From Ohtaekwangia sp036786105 (GTDB lineage: Bacteria > Bacteroidota > Bacteroidia > Cytophagales > Cyclobacteriaceae), in NCBI RefSeq assembly GCF_036786105.1, contig NZ_DAIQRQ010000012.1:41838-105837 (forward strand): a stretch of 64,000 nucleotides of DNA, given 5' to 3'. Made by a program: the position numbers and the translations under genes. Below are positions 40,630-50,300 of the stretch, piece by piece (within the stretch, counting starts at the first letter, position 1; the number at the start of each line of letters is the position of its first letter). The notes beneath the pieces are model-generated. The model did not search any database. It was not told the origin of the DNA and worked only from the letters and a program-made list of their open reading frames with translations.

Positions 40630-42795
40630 ATGTCCAGTATCCGAAGTGTACTGATTTTTTTGACTCTACTCGTGCTCTCCCAATCAGTTTTCAGCCAGCA
40701 AGATCCGAAAGAACTTGCCCGGGAGTACATGACTCAGGCCGAACTTACCCTGGAAGCAACCAAAGCGATTGACGATGCCCGCGGGCTGGTAGTAACGGCT
40801 GCCGACCTCGACACAACGTTCATTAAAGCCAACTACGAAGCGGGCCGCCTGCACCTCATCACGATCGATAAACACCTCGCCGTGAAATTCCTGCTTCGCG
40901 TATATCGTCAGGACCCGACATACCGGTTTGATATTGAGTATTCGATCGGAAGAAGTTACCAGTTCGGTGAAAAATTCGACAAGGCCATAGAGTTTTATAA
41001 TCTATACAAGGAAAAACTTGCCAGGAAAGCCAACTATCAGGGCAAAGACAAAGTAGATGCGGCTGTAGTAGATCGTGCTATATATGAATGTCAGAATGCA
41101 AAAGAGTTCTTTGCAAACCCCAAGAACTTCTCTATTGTAAATATAGGTCGCGAGATCAACTCCGAATACGAAGACTACGTGCCCGTACTCAACGAAAATG
41201 AAACGGAGCTGTTTTTTACTACTCGCCGCAGAGATGACAACTTGAACCAAAACGTGGCAGACGATAACAAGCCCTGGGAAGATATATTCTTTTCCACCAA
41301 GACCGGCAACACGTGGTCGTATGCCAAAAACATTGGCGAGCCGGTAAACACCCCTTACCACAACTCCAACCTCGGTTTGTCTGCCGATGGTAATACCTTG
41401 TTCATTTACATGGATGAAGGTGGAGGAGATATATATTATAGCGAGCGTGCCAATGGCACGTGGGGCGAGCCCATTCCAATGCCGGGCATCATCAACTCCA
41501 GCTTTGAAGAAAAGTCAGTATCTATATCGGCTGATGAGAAGACACTATATTTTTCCAGTAACCGCCCGGGTGGCTTCGGTGGTCTTGACCTATACCGGGC
41601 TACTAAAGACAGTAAAGGCGAATGGTCTAACGTGAAAAACCTAGGGCCAAAAATCAACACTGATCAGGACGATGACGCTCCGTTTATTGACTATGACTTG
41701 GTAACACTATATTTCAGTAGCAAAGGTCATAAAGGTATGGGGGGGTTTGATGTGTTTAAAACAACATTCGATCCTGCCACCAACGAATGGACTGAACCTG
41801 AAAACCTGGGCTACCCAATTAACACGCCCGATAACGATATATACTTCGTATCTTCTAAAGACAGCAAGCGTGCTTACTACTCTTCTGTTCGTGAAGATGG
41901 TATGGGATATACGGATATATATGTGATTACCATTCCGGAAGGCTTGAAAAATGAACAACCTGCAGTGGCTAAAAATCCGGAACCTCCGGTGGATACAGCG
42001 CAGACTACCTCAACGGAGCCTGTGGTTACGAAGAACGAACCGAAGACAGATCCTGTAAAGGTTGATCCAACCAAGAACAATCCTCCGGTAAAAGAACCAA
42101 AGACAGAGCCGACAAAGACTGAGCCAACAAAGACTCAGCCTGTTAAAGAACCCAAGAAACCTATTGTACCGCTCAAGTATGTAATAGCTGTGGTGGATGC
42201 GGCTGATAAATCTCCACTGGATGCAAAAGTAAAACTGGTGGGAGCGAAGGACAATGTGATTGTAGGATCATCTTCACAAGGCAATGGTGTGTATGAATTC
42301 CTGATTAAGAATCCGAAGGCCAAAGAATATCGCTTGTCTGTAGATCGCGATGGCTATGCTTACCAGAATCAGAATATAAAAATAGAAGGTGCTACCACCG
42401 AAGAGAAAACGGTTAACCGCACCGTTGAGCTTCGCAAGCTGTCGGTAGGTGTTACCGGTATACTGCGCAATATTTACTTTGACTTCGATAAAGCAACATT
42501 CGAAACCGAGTCGTACGTTGAACTTAACAAGCTCGAAGCCATGATGCGTACAAATAGCAACATGACCATCGAGCTGGCAGGTCATACCGATGCTATTGGT
42601 ACAAAAGCATATAACATGTTCCTTTCACAGAAACGCGCTGAAGCTGTAAAAGACTACCTGACCAAGAAAGGTATTGATACCCGCAGAATAAAAGCGGTTG
42701 GTTACGGCAAGAGCAAGCCACTCGCCAGCAACGATGACGAATCGGAAGGCCGTGAGCTGAACAGACGCGTGGAGTTTAAGGTATTGTCAAATTAG
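40630..42795 (+). CDS. PorE-like TPR-propeller-OmpA protein
   Basis: A 721-residue envelope protein with the four-part layout of the type IX secretion component PorE. It has a signal peptide (about 1-22), TPR-like helices (about 25-170), a PD40/WD40-like beta-propeller (about 200-430, with ISADEKTLYFSSNRPGGFGG as a typical blade) and a Pro/Thr/Lys-rich linker (about 440-515). A carboxypeptidase-regulatory-like domain (about 517-605) and a C-terminal OmpA peptidoglycan-binding domain (about 612-721; IELAGHTDAIG and GYGKSKPLASN) follow. PorE itself is a lipoprotein, but here the signal peptide ends in FSQQ without a lipobox Cys. It could instead be a PorE paralogue, since Bacteroidota often carry several. 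A candidate promoter lies at 40584-40611 (TTG, 17 bases, TACTTTAG). Confidence 0.8.
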   Translation: MSSIRSVLIFLTLLVLSQSVFSQQDPKELAREYMTQAELTLEATKAIDDARGLVVTAADLDTTFIKANYEAGRLHLITIDKHLAVKFLLRVYRQDPTYRFDIEYSIGRSYQFGEKFDKAIEFYNLYKEKLARKANYQGKDKVDAAVVDRAIYECQNAKEFFANPKNFSIVNIGREINSEYEDYVPVLNENETELFFTTRRRDDNLNQNVADDNKPWEDIFFSTKTGNTWSYAKNIGEPVNTPYHNSNLGLSADGNTLFIYMDEGGGDIYYSERANGTWGEPIPMPGIINSSFEEKSVSISADEKTLYFSSNRPGGFGGLDLYRATKDSKGEWSNVKNLGPKINTDQDDDAPFIDYDLVTLYFSSKGHKGMGGFDVFKTTFDPATNEWTEPENLGYPINTPDNDIYFVSSKDSKRAYYSSVREDGMGYTDIYVITIPEGLKNEQPAVAKNPEPPVDTAQTTSTEPVVTKNEPKTDPVKVDPTKNNPPVKEPKTEPTKTEPTKTQPVKEPKKPIVPLKYVIAVVDAADKSPLDAKVKLVGAKDNVIVGSSSQGNGVYEFLIKNPKAKEYRLSVDRDGYAYQNQNIKIEGATTEEKTVNRTVELRKLSVGVTGILRNIYFDFDKATFETESYVELNKLEAMMRTNSNMTIELAGHTDAIGTKAYNMFLSQKRAEAVKDYLTKKGIDTRRIKAVGYGKSKPLASNDDESEGRELNRRVEFKVLSN

Positions 42796-42796
42796 T

Positions 42797-42842
42797 TGTG
42801 AGCAGCGAGCTTTGAGCTGTGAGAGGCTGCAGGCTGCTGGAA
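42797..42842. repeat. GCAGCGAGCTTTGAGCTGTGAG word repeat
   Basis: GTGAGCAGCGAGCTTTGAGC and GGCTGCAGGCTGCTGG follow the PorE-like stop codon, another member of the degenerate GCTGCTGGC family. Confidence 0.5.
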
Positions 42843-42880
42843 CGTATACTATAAGCGAACGTAATTACTATAACCTATAC

Positions 42881-42911
42881 CGAATGTCAGATGGAGCCCA
42901 TCTGACATTCG
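42881..42911. terminator. Perfect 14-bp hairpin after the PorE-like gene
   Basis: CGAATGTCAGATGG and CCATCTGACATTCG pair over a 3-base loop. The following T content is modest (GTGTTTATAA). It most likely ends the PorE-like transcript. Confidence 0.7.
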
Positions 42912-42949
42912 TGTTTATAAACGCTCGTAACTTCAGATAAACTTTCCAG

Positions 42950-43010
42950 TAGCCTGAAGCCAGCAGCTTGCGACCTCATGGCCCGTAGCTCACAGCTCGT
43001 AACTGTTCCC
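42950..43010. repeat. CAGCAGCTTGCGACC-type word repeat
   Basis: AGCCTGAAGCCAGCAGCTTG and CCCGTAGCTCACAGCTCG are degenerate words inverted relative to the copy at 42797-42842. The two flank the 14-bp terminator and could together form a larger imperfect fold. The upstream extension of the ubiE frame is translated repeat and was rejected. Confidence 0.5.
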
Positions 43011-43082
43011 TACAGCTATTTCTACACAACGATTTCATTCCTACCGCCAAACCCCATACCTTCGCCTTTGTTAATTATACGT

Positions 43083-43805
43083 ATGACAGTCGTTCCCTAC
43101 AAAGAAGAGAAAGCAGGTAAGAAGGAGCAGGTGGCGAAGATGTTTGATAACATCAGTCATCGCTATGATTTTTTGAATCACTTTTTGAGTCTGGGTATTG
43201 ATAAAGGCTGGCGAAAGAAAGCGATCCGCAACCTGGCATCATTGAAGCCGAAGCAATTGCTCGATGTCGCCACAGGTACTGGCGATTTTGCCATTCAGGC
43301 ACTTATGCTCAACCCTGATAAGATTGTTGGCATTGATATTTCGGAGGGCATGCTGGAAGTTGGAAGGAAAAAACTGGCCGACCGGAAACTGACCGACCGC
43401 ATTGAGCTGATGAAGGGCGATTCTGAGAACATTCCCTTTGAAGATAACCGGTTCGATGCCGTAACGGTGGCATTTGGCGTACGTAACTTCGAGAACCTGG
43501 AACGTGGACTGCGTGAGATACATCGCGTGCTGAAACCTGGAGGCCAGCTGGTGGTGCTGGAATTTTCAAGGCCACGGAAATTTCCTTTCAAGCAGGTATA
43601 TAATTTTTATTTTAAATTCGTTTTGCCTAGGATAGGCAGGGCTATATCCAGCGACAAAGCTGCATATACCTATCTTCCTGAGTCTGTAGAGGCTTTTCCG
43701 GATGGAGATAAATTTCTTCACATCCTTAATAATGTCGGATTTAATCACTCGAAATGCAAAACACTCACTTTTGGAATAAGCTCTATTTACACCGGCTCCA
43801 AGTAG
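43083..43805 (+). CDS. ubiE: Demethylmenaquinone/ubiquinone methyltransferase
   Basis: A 240-residue SAM-dependent methyltransferase that makes menaquinone from demethylmenaquinone. Motif I LLDVATGTGDFAI, KIVGIDISEGML, and the UbiE-specific VTVAFGVRNFENLERGL and VLKPGGQLVVLEFS are all present. The ATG at 43083 gives a normal-length enzyme; the open frame extends back to 42978, but only through intergenic repeat. Its last 52 bases overlap the start of the porT-like gene in another frame. The ubiE-porT order is widely kept in Bacteroidota. Menaquinone is the likely product, since Bacteroidota respire with it. Confidence 0.94.
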   Translation: MTVVPYKEEKAGKKEQVAKMFDNISHRYDFLNHFLSLGIDKGWRKKAIRNLASLKPKQLLDVATGTGDFAIQALMLNPDKIVGIDISEGMLEVGRKKLADRKLTDRIELMKGDSENIPFEDNRFDAVTVAFGVRNFENLERGLREIHRVLKPGGQLVVLEFSRPRKFPFKQVYNFYFKFVLPRIGRAISSDKAAYTYLPESVEAFPDGDKFLHILNNVGFNHSKCKTLTFGISSIYTGSK

Positions 43806-44488
43806 TCTTTACTGGTATTTTGCTCCTTAATTGTGTAGCGGGGCACGCACAAGTAAAACATCGGGTGCAGAAAAATAACCCCAACTACGATGACAAGAAA
43901 TTAACTTATGGTTTCTTGATCGGGCTACATACCTCTACCTATCAGCTCAAGTACTCCGATGCATTTGTAACGAATAAGTTTGATACCGTACACTCCGTTG
44001 TACCCAGCTGGTCTGCCGGTTTCTCTCTCGGCTTTATTGTAAACTACCGGTTAGACGACCAGGTGGATGTGCGCATAACTCCGAAGGTTGGTTTTTATGA
44101 ACATCGCATCAGCTATATCTATACCGATGATACACCCCGCGATGATCAGTTGATTGAAAGTACTATGGTGGAGTTGCCTATCTTGCTCAAGTACAAATCT
44201 GAACGGAGGGGTAACGTTCGCATGTATATGATCGGTGGCATTGTTCCGGCTTTTGAAGCTTCCGGTAAAAAGAAAACAGAAGAACGAGTGCTTGAGATTT
44301 CCAACACCAACCTGAGCATCGATGCAGGTTTTGGATTCGACTTGTATTATCCCTTATTCAAATTCTCTCCGGAGATCCGGTTTTCAAGAGGTCTGGTAAA
44401 TATGCTGGGCTCGTCTACCGGCAAGTATGGTGAGCCGCTGAAGCGTATCAACACCAATACCATTACGCTATATTTCCTTTTCCAATAA
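43754..44488 (+). CDS. porT: PorT-like outer-membrane barrel (type IX secretion)
   Basis: A 244-residue protein with a signal peptide (hydrophobic core VVFTGILLLNCVAG, cleavage after GHAQ at about residue 33) and an eight-strand-type beta-barrel pattern ending in TITLYFLFQ, with terminal aromatic residues. The stretches YGFLIGLHTSTYQLKYSD, PSWSAGFSLGFIVNYRL and STMVELPILLKYKSERRGN are typical of PorT, an outer-membrane part of type IX secretion. Position directly after ubiE supports this. The start ATG lies inside ubiE, giving a 52-base overlap; no later ATG or GTG would keep the signal peptide. Gliding or surface protein export would depend on it (known for the family). Confidence 0.85.
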   Translation: MQNTHFWNKLYLHRLQVVFTGILLLNCVAGHAQVKHRVQKNNPNYDDKKLTYGFLIGLHTSTYQLKYSDAFVTNKFDTVHSVVPSWSAGFSLGFIVNYRLDDQVDVRITPKVGFYEHRISYIYTDDTPRDDQLIESTMVELPILLKYKSERRGNVRMYMIGGIVPAFEASGKKKTEERVLEISNTNLSIDAGFGFDLYYPLFKFSPEIRFSRGLVNMLGSSTGKYGEPLKRINTNTITLYFLFQ

Positions 44489-44493
44489 TCGTT

Positions 44494-45249
44494 ATGACGA
44501 AACGAATTGCATTGATCACCGGAGCTACTTCCGGTATAGGTGAAGCCACGGCCCGACTGCTGGCGGCTCATAATTTTAAAATTATACTTTGCGGCCGTAG
44601 AAAAGACCGTCTTGAAAAACTGCAGAAAGAGTTGTCTGCATCCACGGAAGTGATATCGATTTCATTTGACGTGCGTGAGCAGCTTGAAGTAGCCAGTGCC
44701 ATCGCCTCGTTGCCCACGGATTGGAAAGCCATTGATGTACTGGTAAACAACGCCGGTAACGCACATGGCCTCGACCCCATACAAACCGGCAGTATAGCGG
44801 ATTGGGATGCGATGATCGATATCAATGTGAAGGGTCTGTTGTATGTATCGAAAGAAGTAATTCCTTTCATGACTGAAAGGCAATCAGGGCATATTGTTAA
44901 CCTCGGGTCTATAGCAGGCAAGGAAGTATACCCGAATGGGAATGTATACTGTGCCAGCAAGTTTGCAGTAGATGCGCTAACACGTGGCATGCGTATAGAC
45001 CTGAATGCCTTCGGAATAAAAGTTACGTCCATTAATCCCGGTATGGTTGAAACCGAGTTTTCGCTCGTGCGCTTTAAAGGTGATAAAGATAAAGCGGAAC
45101 TCACCTATAAAGGCATGACACCGTTAAGTGGAAAAGATATAGCCGATATTATACTATATGTATTGCAGGCTCCGGCTCACGTTCAACTGGCCGATATCAC
45201 GGTGTTTCCAACATCGCAGGCAAGCAGCACGGTTGTGAAAAGGGGTTAA
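44494..45249 (+). CDS. Short-chain dehydrogenase (YdfG-like serine/3-hydroxy acid dehydrogenase)
   Basis: A 251-residue classical SDR. The cofactor motif TGATSGIGEAT is at residues 9-19, with CGRRKDRL after the second strand (basic residues favour NADP). NNAGNAHGLDP, the catalytic Ser in NLGSIAGKE and the Y-x3-K in VYCASKFAVD complete the catalytic set. NPGMVETEFSLVRF with F-KGD is the pattern of YdfG-type enzymes, which oxidise serine, 3-hydroxyisobutyrate or reduce malonic semialdehyde. The gene begins 5 bases after porT and is likely in the same transcript, without a clear functional link. Confidence 0.88.
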   Translation: MTKRIALITGATSGIGEATARLLAAHNFKIILCGRRKDRLEKLQKELSASTEVISISFDVREQLEVASAIASLPTDWKAIDVLVNNAGNAHGLDPIQTGSIADWDAMIDINVKGLLYVSKEVIPFMTERQSGHIVNLGSIAGKEVYPNGNVYCASKFAVDALTRGMRIDLNAFGIKVTSINPGMVETEFSLVRFKGDKDKAELTYKGMTPLSGKDIADIILYVLQAPAHVQLADITVFPTSQASSTVVKRG

Positions 45250-45906
45250 CTAGATAAACTTTAATAAAGTAGCTTGATCAATATCGTGTTTACCTTCGAA
45301 GGTGATCACCCTGGGCATTATGCCAAGCGAAGCAGCGATGGCATTCATTTCTGCGAAGCGGCTATCTTTTAAAAATGGATCAGATTTGCCGTAGACTACA
45401 TACGTGTCTTTGTCGTGCAACACTTTTTTACTCACATCTATATTCATATCCGGCGGAAATATACCGGCCCATAAGATCAAGCGCTGAAACGCAACATGTC
45501 CATCTGCGACCCAACGCGATGCAGTAGCCGATCCTTGCGAGAATCCGAGTATGGTAACGGGAACAGTGCCCGCTGAAGTCATTACTTTTTGATAGAGCGC
45601 ATTCAGGTATATCACGTAATTCTGAATGTCCATTTCACGGTTTTCTTTAGTCATCCACGTAGCGCCCACGCGATTGTTGCCACTCTGCATACGCGAGGCT
45701 ACATCCTCCAGGTAAAATCTTGACAATGCTTCGGGAGCTATCACACAGATGTTATGATCCTGCAGCACTTTAAACTTCTGAACGAAGTATTGCGCAAGCT
45801 GCCCGTAGCCATGAAGTACAAACCATACCTGCGATGTGTTTGGCGTGATGGTACCTAGCTGAAAGTATCGTGCCTGGCAGGTAAATAATAATGTTTGATG
45901 TTCCAT
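45250..45906 (-). CDS. Alpha/beta hydrolase (carboxylesterase/phospholipase family)
   Basis: A 218-residue alpha/beta hydrolase. The nucleophile elbow is LGFSQGSATASR (G-x-S-x-G), the catalytic Asp lies in VYGKSDPFLKD and the His in FEGKHDIDQ, in the order of the carboxylesterase/thioesterase family represented by YpfH and phospholipase/carboxylesterase. The oxyanion region is VLHGYGQLAQYF. The ATG at 45906 is chosen; the longer frame would pass through a terminator. No signal peptide is seen, so the protein is cytoplasmic. The substrate is unknown. It is convergent with the SDR gene: the two stop codons abut directly. Confidence 0.85.
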   Translation of the reverse strand: MEHQTLLFTCQARYFQLGTITPNTSQVWFVLHGYGQLAQYFVQKFKVLQDHNICVIAPEALSRFYLEDVASRMQSGNNRVGATWMTKENREMDIQNYVIYLNALYQKVMTSAGTVPVTILGFSQGSATASRWVADGHVAFQRLILWAGIFPPDMNIDVSKKVLHDKDTYVVYGKSDPFLKDSRFAEMNAIAASLGIMPRVITFEGKHDIDQATLLKFI

Positions 45907-45928
45907 GCACGAAAGGTATAAAAATAAA

Positions 45929-45956
45929 AAAAGCCTCCCCGAAAGAGGAGGCTTTT
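45929..45956 (-). terminator. Terminator downstream of the secreted protein gene at 45977
   Basis: AAAAGCCTCC pairs with GGAGGCTTTT over an 8-base loop. On the minus strand a T-rich run (TTTTTTTATTTT) follows. The 10-bp stem is identical to the one at 35101-35124. Confidence 0.85.
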
Positions 45957-45976
45957 GTATTTCCTTGTGTGATCTT

Positions 45977-46396
45977 TTATCGCTTGAAACCGAGGGCGCT
46001 ACCACCGCAGTAGGAGGTAGAACCATCGAAGGTATACTGAATATAGTAAATACCTGTAGTGTTGCAAGGATATGCTATGGCAGAGATAAACTGTCCGTTT
46101 ACTTTGCTGGTGGCAACTTTATTCCGGTTTGAATCGAAAAGGCTTACTACAATACCATCGGTAGGTTCCTTGGGTGCACAAATATTGATCATGTACTGTG
46201 TGCCCTTGGTAAACACGTAAGAGTATTCCACGAAGTCTTTACCTCCCTTTTCGATCTTATAGCTCTTCAAAAAATTGAAGCCGGCAGCCAGTTTCGGAAT
46301 ACATTGATTGCTCATGGCCTCAGAGTTGCACTGTCCGATAACCTCTAAAGTACTTAGAACGCAAACGGATAGAACAATAAACATTAATTTTTTCAT
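45977..46396 (-). CDS. Small secreted Cys-containing protein, unknown
   Basis: A 139-residue exported protein with a signal peptide (about residues 1-20, ending VIGQ). The mature part has five cysteines (CNSEAMSNQC, ICAP, YPC, YCGG), suggesting two disulfides, and looks like a small beta-sandwich with the ending YYIQYTFDGS. I do not recognise a named family, although the YYI-x-YTF end resembles PPC-type or secreted beta-sandwich domains. It lies 28 bases downstream of a lipoprotein gene on the same strand and has a strong terminator, so it is the last gene of the long minus-strand cluster. Whether it belongs to that signalling system functionally is unknown. Confidence 0.65.
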   Translation of the reverse strand: MKKLMFIVLSVCVLSTLEVIGQCNSEAMSNQCIPKLAAGFNFLKSYKIEKGGKDFVEYSYVFTKGTQYMINICAPKEPTDGIVVSLFDSNRNKVATSKVNGQFISAIAYPCNTTGIYYIQYTFDGSTSYCGGSALGFKR

Positions 46397-46424
46397 AGGG
46401 CAATAAATAGATTATATACTTGGC

Positions 46425-47327
46425 TTATGATATTATCTTGGTTCTGATAGAAGATGTTGCTGCACGGATGCTGGCTATATCTTCCGGAGTAATTTCGATT
46501 GTGCTGGTGCTGTTATCCTTGATAACCATCACACCGTCTACCACCTCGAAAGTAGACTCCTTATACGTATAGGTAATTTTAACCTTATCATAAATCTTCT
46601 TCAGTTCTTCCATGTCAGTCAACAATGATGCCATATTCTGATCAGACTCTTTGTAGAATGAAAGAAGCAGGATAATATTTTCCAGAATGATTTTTTGTTC
46701 ACCGATTGTTTCTTTCAGCTGCTTGTTATCAGGGTTGGCAGTAGCCACTTCGCAGGTGATGTGAAGCGCCTCCAGCCAGCCGCCAGTAAGGAACAATACG
46801 CTGAGGTTAGCGCGGCCTTGTGTTTGCAGGTAGCTGTTGATGGTGTTAAAGTTCTGTGTTGTAATGAGCAGCAATGAATCGAGGTTCTTGCTGTTGGTAG
46901 CCAGACGTCCTATCGTTTCAATGTCAAAAAACTGACCGATACTGAGGCCGTTAGCCAGTTCCTTAATGGATGCCATGTATTTTACGCCATCCTGGTTCTG
47001 CTCATAAATGTTTGTGTAACCTAAGTCGGTACCGTAAATACCCAGGTTCAAAGCCTTTTTGTAGTTGGTGTTGTACTTGGAAGTATTATCGGGAGAGTTG
47101 AGGTAGGTTCCGTTGTATTTTTTTCCGGACTCTTTCAAAAGCACAGAAATCTCCAGCGGGCTGGGTATCTGTTGCAGGATGTCACCGATAACGTCAGGAG
47201 CAATGGTTGGACCTTCTACTGTCCCTGCTGTGTCTTGCGGGTTGTCGTCAAAAATAGACTGAGGCTCTTTCTTGTTGCCACAGGCCGTTAAGAGTACGAG
47301 GACGAGTCCGATAAGTAATATTCTCAT
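46425..47327 (-). CDS. Lipoprotein, unknown (Bacteroidota type)
   Basis: A 300-residue lipoprotein with lipobox LLTACGNKK (Cys at about residue 16) and an acidic, proline-rich region after it. The mature part is mainly helical (SIKELANGLSIGQFFDIETI, then helices rich in Leu and Asn). A C-terminal segment VDGVMVIKDNSTSTIEIT precedes the last helix. I know similar unnamed lipoproteins in Bacteroidota but no function. It is 68 bases downstream of the TerB-ABC gene and could be the periplasmic or outer-membrane partner of that transporter (inference from position only). Confidence 0.65.
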   Translation of the reverse strand: MRILLIGLVLVLLTACGNKKEPQSIFDDNPQDTAGTVEGPTIAPDVIGDILQQIPSPLEISVLLKESGKKYNGTYLNSPDNTSKYNTNYKKALNLGIYGTDLGYTNIYEQNQDGVKYMASIKELANGLSIGQFFDIETIGRLATNSKNLDSLLLITTQNFNTINSYLQTQGRANLSVLFLTGGWLEALHITCEVATANPDNKQLKETIGEQKIILENIILLLSFYKESDQNMASLLTDMEELKKIYDKVKITYTYKESTFEVVDGVMVIKDNSTSTIEITPEDIASIRAATSSIRTKIIS

Positions 47328-47395
47328 AGACTTAAAATTATACGGTTACAAAGTTAAAAATTAAGCATTCCCAGCCAAAAAGTTACGTTGCTGCT

Positions 47396-50300
47396 TTAAT
47401 TCTTTTTAGCAGCATCCGCCTTCATCAGGTTTACTTTATTGGGTACGTTGTCAAACACATTGATCAGCTTACGGAGCACCTCAAAATATAGTGTTGTATA
47501 TAAGATAATGGTCATCAGCCAGATCACCAGTATATCGAAGGTGTAGGTGCTCATGGTCAGGCCAAATATCTTTTTTACCGGTGCAAAGAATGGAGCCCGA
47601 TAGTCGAGTGGTCCTCTTGCTTTCGGGTCTTGAAATACCGGGTTGATCTGCTGGATCAGTTCGCCGTTATACTCAATGATGCGCTCTTTTTCAGAAACAT
47701 TCTTCACAAGGTCAGCCAGACTTTCATTGTAATAATCATTCTTCATGTCGTTCAGGTTATAACCTTGCTTTTCAATCTGTACGAAAGATGCTTCGCGCAG
47801 AGCTACACCTTTGTTATAAGTGCCCTGATAGAACTTTTTATACTCGGTAAAGAACTCTTCCAGTTTCTTGTTGAAAGCGGGAGTAAAGTCCTTTAGCGTC
47901 CAGGGCGTGTGCAGATTTTTTGGAACACCTTTCTGGAAATAGTCATCCAGCAACGTAGCCTGAATAATGCTCAGATCTTTCTGCATTATCTGTTTTACTG
48001 AATCGCTTTTCTCTGCAATGTTCTCTGCAATGAACTTACGCTTCTTGTCCAGTTCGTCTATCAGAAATGAAGAATGAAAATCGGACTGCGCTTCAAGCTG
48101 GTCGAAAGTATAAAATGGTCGTTCGTATGAATTGTTTTTAAACTGGTATACCGCCATTGCTTCGTAGGCCCAGCGTGATGCCATCAGATCGGCTACAACC
48201 GGTACTTTGCCTTTGGTGCTGATCAGGTCGTTCAACTTATCAAAGTTGAAAAGCAGTCCACTCAGAATCATCTGTGGGATCAGCAGCAACGGAATCATAA
48301 CATATACTGTAACAGCGGAGTTAAAGGCAGACGATATATTCAATCCCAATACACTGGCAAAACACGATGTAGTAAACAGCACGAGCCAGAAGGGAAGGAG
48401 CATGCTCCATTCGATCTCCAGGATCAGGTTACCGATCAGCACAAAGCTCAGTGTTTGAATAGCTGAAAGTGTAAACAATATAGCAAGCTTGGATTGCAGG
48501 TAGCTGCTCCAGCTCAGGTTCAGGAAAGATTCGCGGCGAAGTATCTTACGATCGCGGATGATTTCCTCCGCACTCACCGTTAATCCCATGAACAAGGCTA
48601 CAATTATGCTCATGAGCATAAAGGCCGGGAAATTTTCGTTAAAGCGGAATATATATTCTCTTCCGCCCGGAGCGCTTTTATACTTGATGATGAAGGCAAG
48701 GATAATGGCAAGCAATGGTGCCTCTAGCAGGTTTATCAACAGGTATTGTTTGTTGCTGAGCTTGGCCAGTGTGTCGCGTGTAGCGAAGATGATGGTCTGT
48801 TTTATTTTGCTCGGCAGATTCAGTGAATGAGGCGGCTCTTCGCGGATATCCTCTACCTTGGTTATTTTAAAACGTTCTTTGTAGAGATCATACCACTGCG
48901 GAGGTGTAATTTTTCGCTTGTTTGTTGGCTGACCGTATTCATCTACAACCTTCGCTTCAATGATATTGAAGATCTGCTCCGGATTGACATTACCGCAGGT
49001 TTCGCACTGACCGCGATTGCTGTCTACCTGGTGCGTTGATTTCTTGAAGTAGGTTACCGCTTCTACCGGAGGGCCATAGTATGCCGGGTAACCACCGGTA
49101 TCCATAATCACCATCTTATCGAACATCTTGTATATATCGGACGATGGCTGATGAATTACAACAAAAATCAATTTGCCTTTCAAAGACAATTCCTTCAACA
49201 AGTCAATAACATTTTCAGAGTCGCGTGAAGAAAGTCCGGAAGTAGGCTCATCGAGGAAGAGTATAGCCGGTTCGCGTATCAACTCCAATGCTATATTCAG
49301 ACGCTTGCGCTGACCACCGCTGATGGTTTTATCCAGCGGGTTTCCTACGCGCAAATCTTTACGATGATCGAGGCCGAGGTTTTCAAGCACTTCCATCACA
49401 CGCTTGTGCAGCTGCTCTTCGGTAAACGAAGCAAAGCAAAGCTTGGCGTTATAGTATAAGTTCTGATATACCGTGAGTTCTTCGATCAGCAAATCGTCCT
49501 GCGATACATAACCGATTACACCGTGTATCTTATCTTTCTGCGTGTTGATATCAAAGCCGTTGATAAGGATTTCGCCTTTGGTGGGCTCAACAAGGCCGGC
49601 CATTACGTTGAGTAATGTGGTTTTACCCGCACCGCTGGCCCCCATAATACCAATGAGTTTACCTGGGCCTTCGGCGATCAGTACATTGCGCAGACCAATG
49701 CCTCCATTTGGAAATTTCAGCTCATCAATGGTAACATTAAAAGAAAGCTTGGTAGTTTTTAACTCTTCATTGAAGTTGGCAACCAGATCGCTATAGTATA
49801 GTGCATCCCCGGCTTGTGTCTTGATCGTGCTGCCATGCGAGAACAGGTATACACGGTTGCGCTGCATGGTAAAGCCGTTGAGTATATTCAACTCTTCGCC
49901 AAGGTATTTGGTAAAATACATATCCACACTTTGCACCCGCATAAAGATGAGGTTGCCTTGAATGTGGCCGTGTACATGTTTATAGCGTTTGCCTTCTTCC
50001 GCGCGACTCTCAGAGTTAAGCAGAAGTATATCCGGGAAATCAAGAATGGAAGTATCTTCTGACCGTACAAAACTTTCGATCAGATCGTATTCTTCCTGAA
50101 CAATATTAAAAACAGTGGAGACTGTGTTGATGATCTCCATCCGCTGAGGACTGAAGTTTTTATCGGTGCTTACTAATTCAAGCAGTTTAATGAGTACAAC
50201 GACCTTTTGTTTCTGGGCGAGTGTTTTGTTGATCTTTTTACAGATACCCAGTGTTTTTACAGAATCTTTAACCGATGTCAGCTTCTTTTTGCCATCGTCC

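Noticed and set aside
549..43010. Possible CRISPR arrays from repeated short words in intergenic gaps
   Set aside because: The words vary in length and order, have no constant repeat/spacer period, and no cas gene is present.
42978..43082. N-terminal extension of UbiE by 35 residues
   Set aside because: It is translated intergenic word repeat; the ATG at 43083 gives the normal UbiE start.
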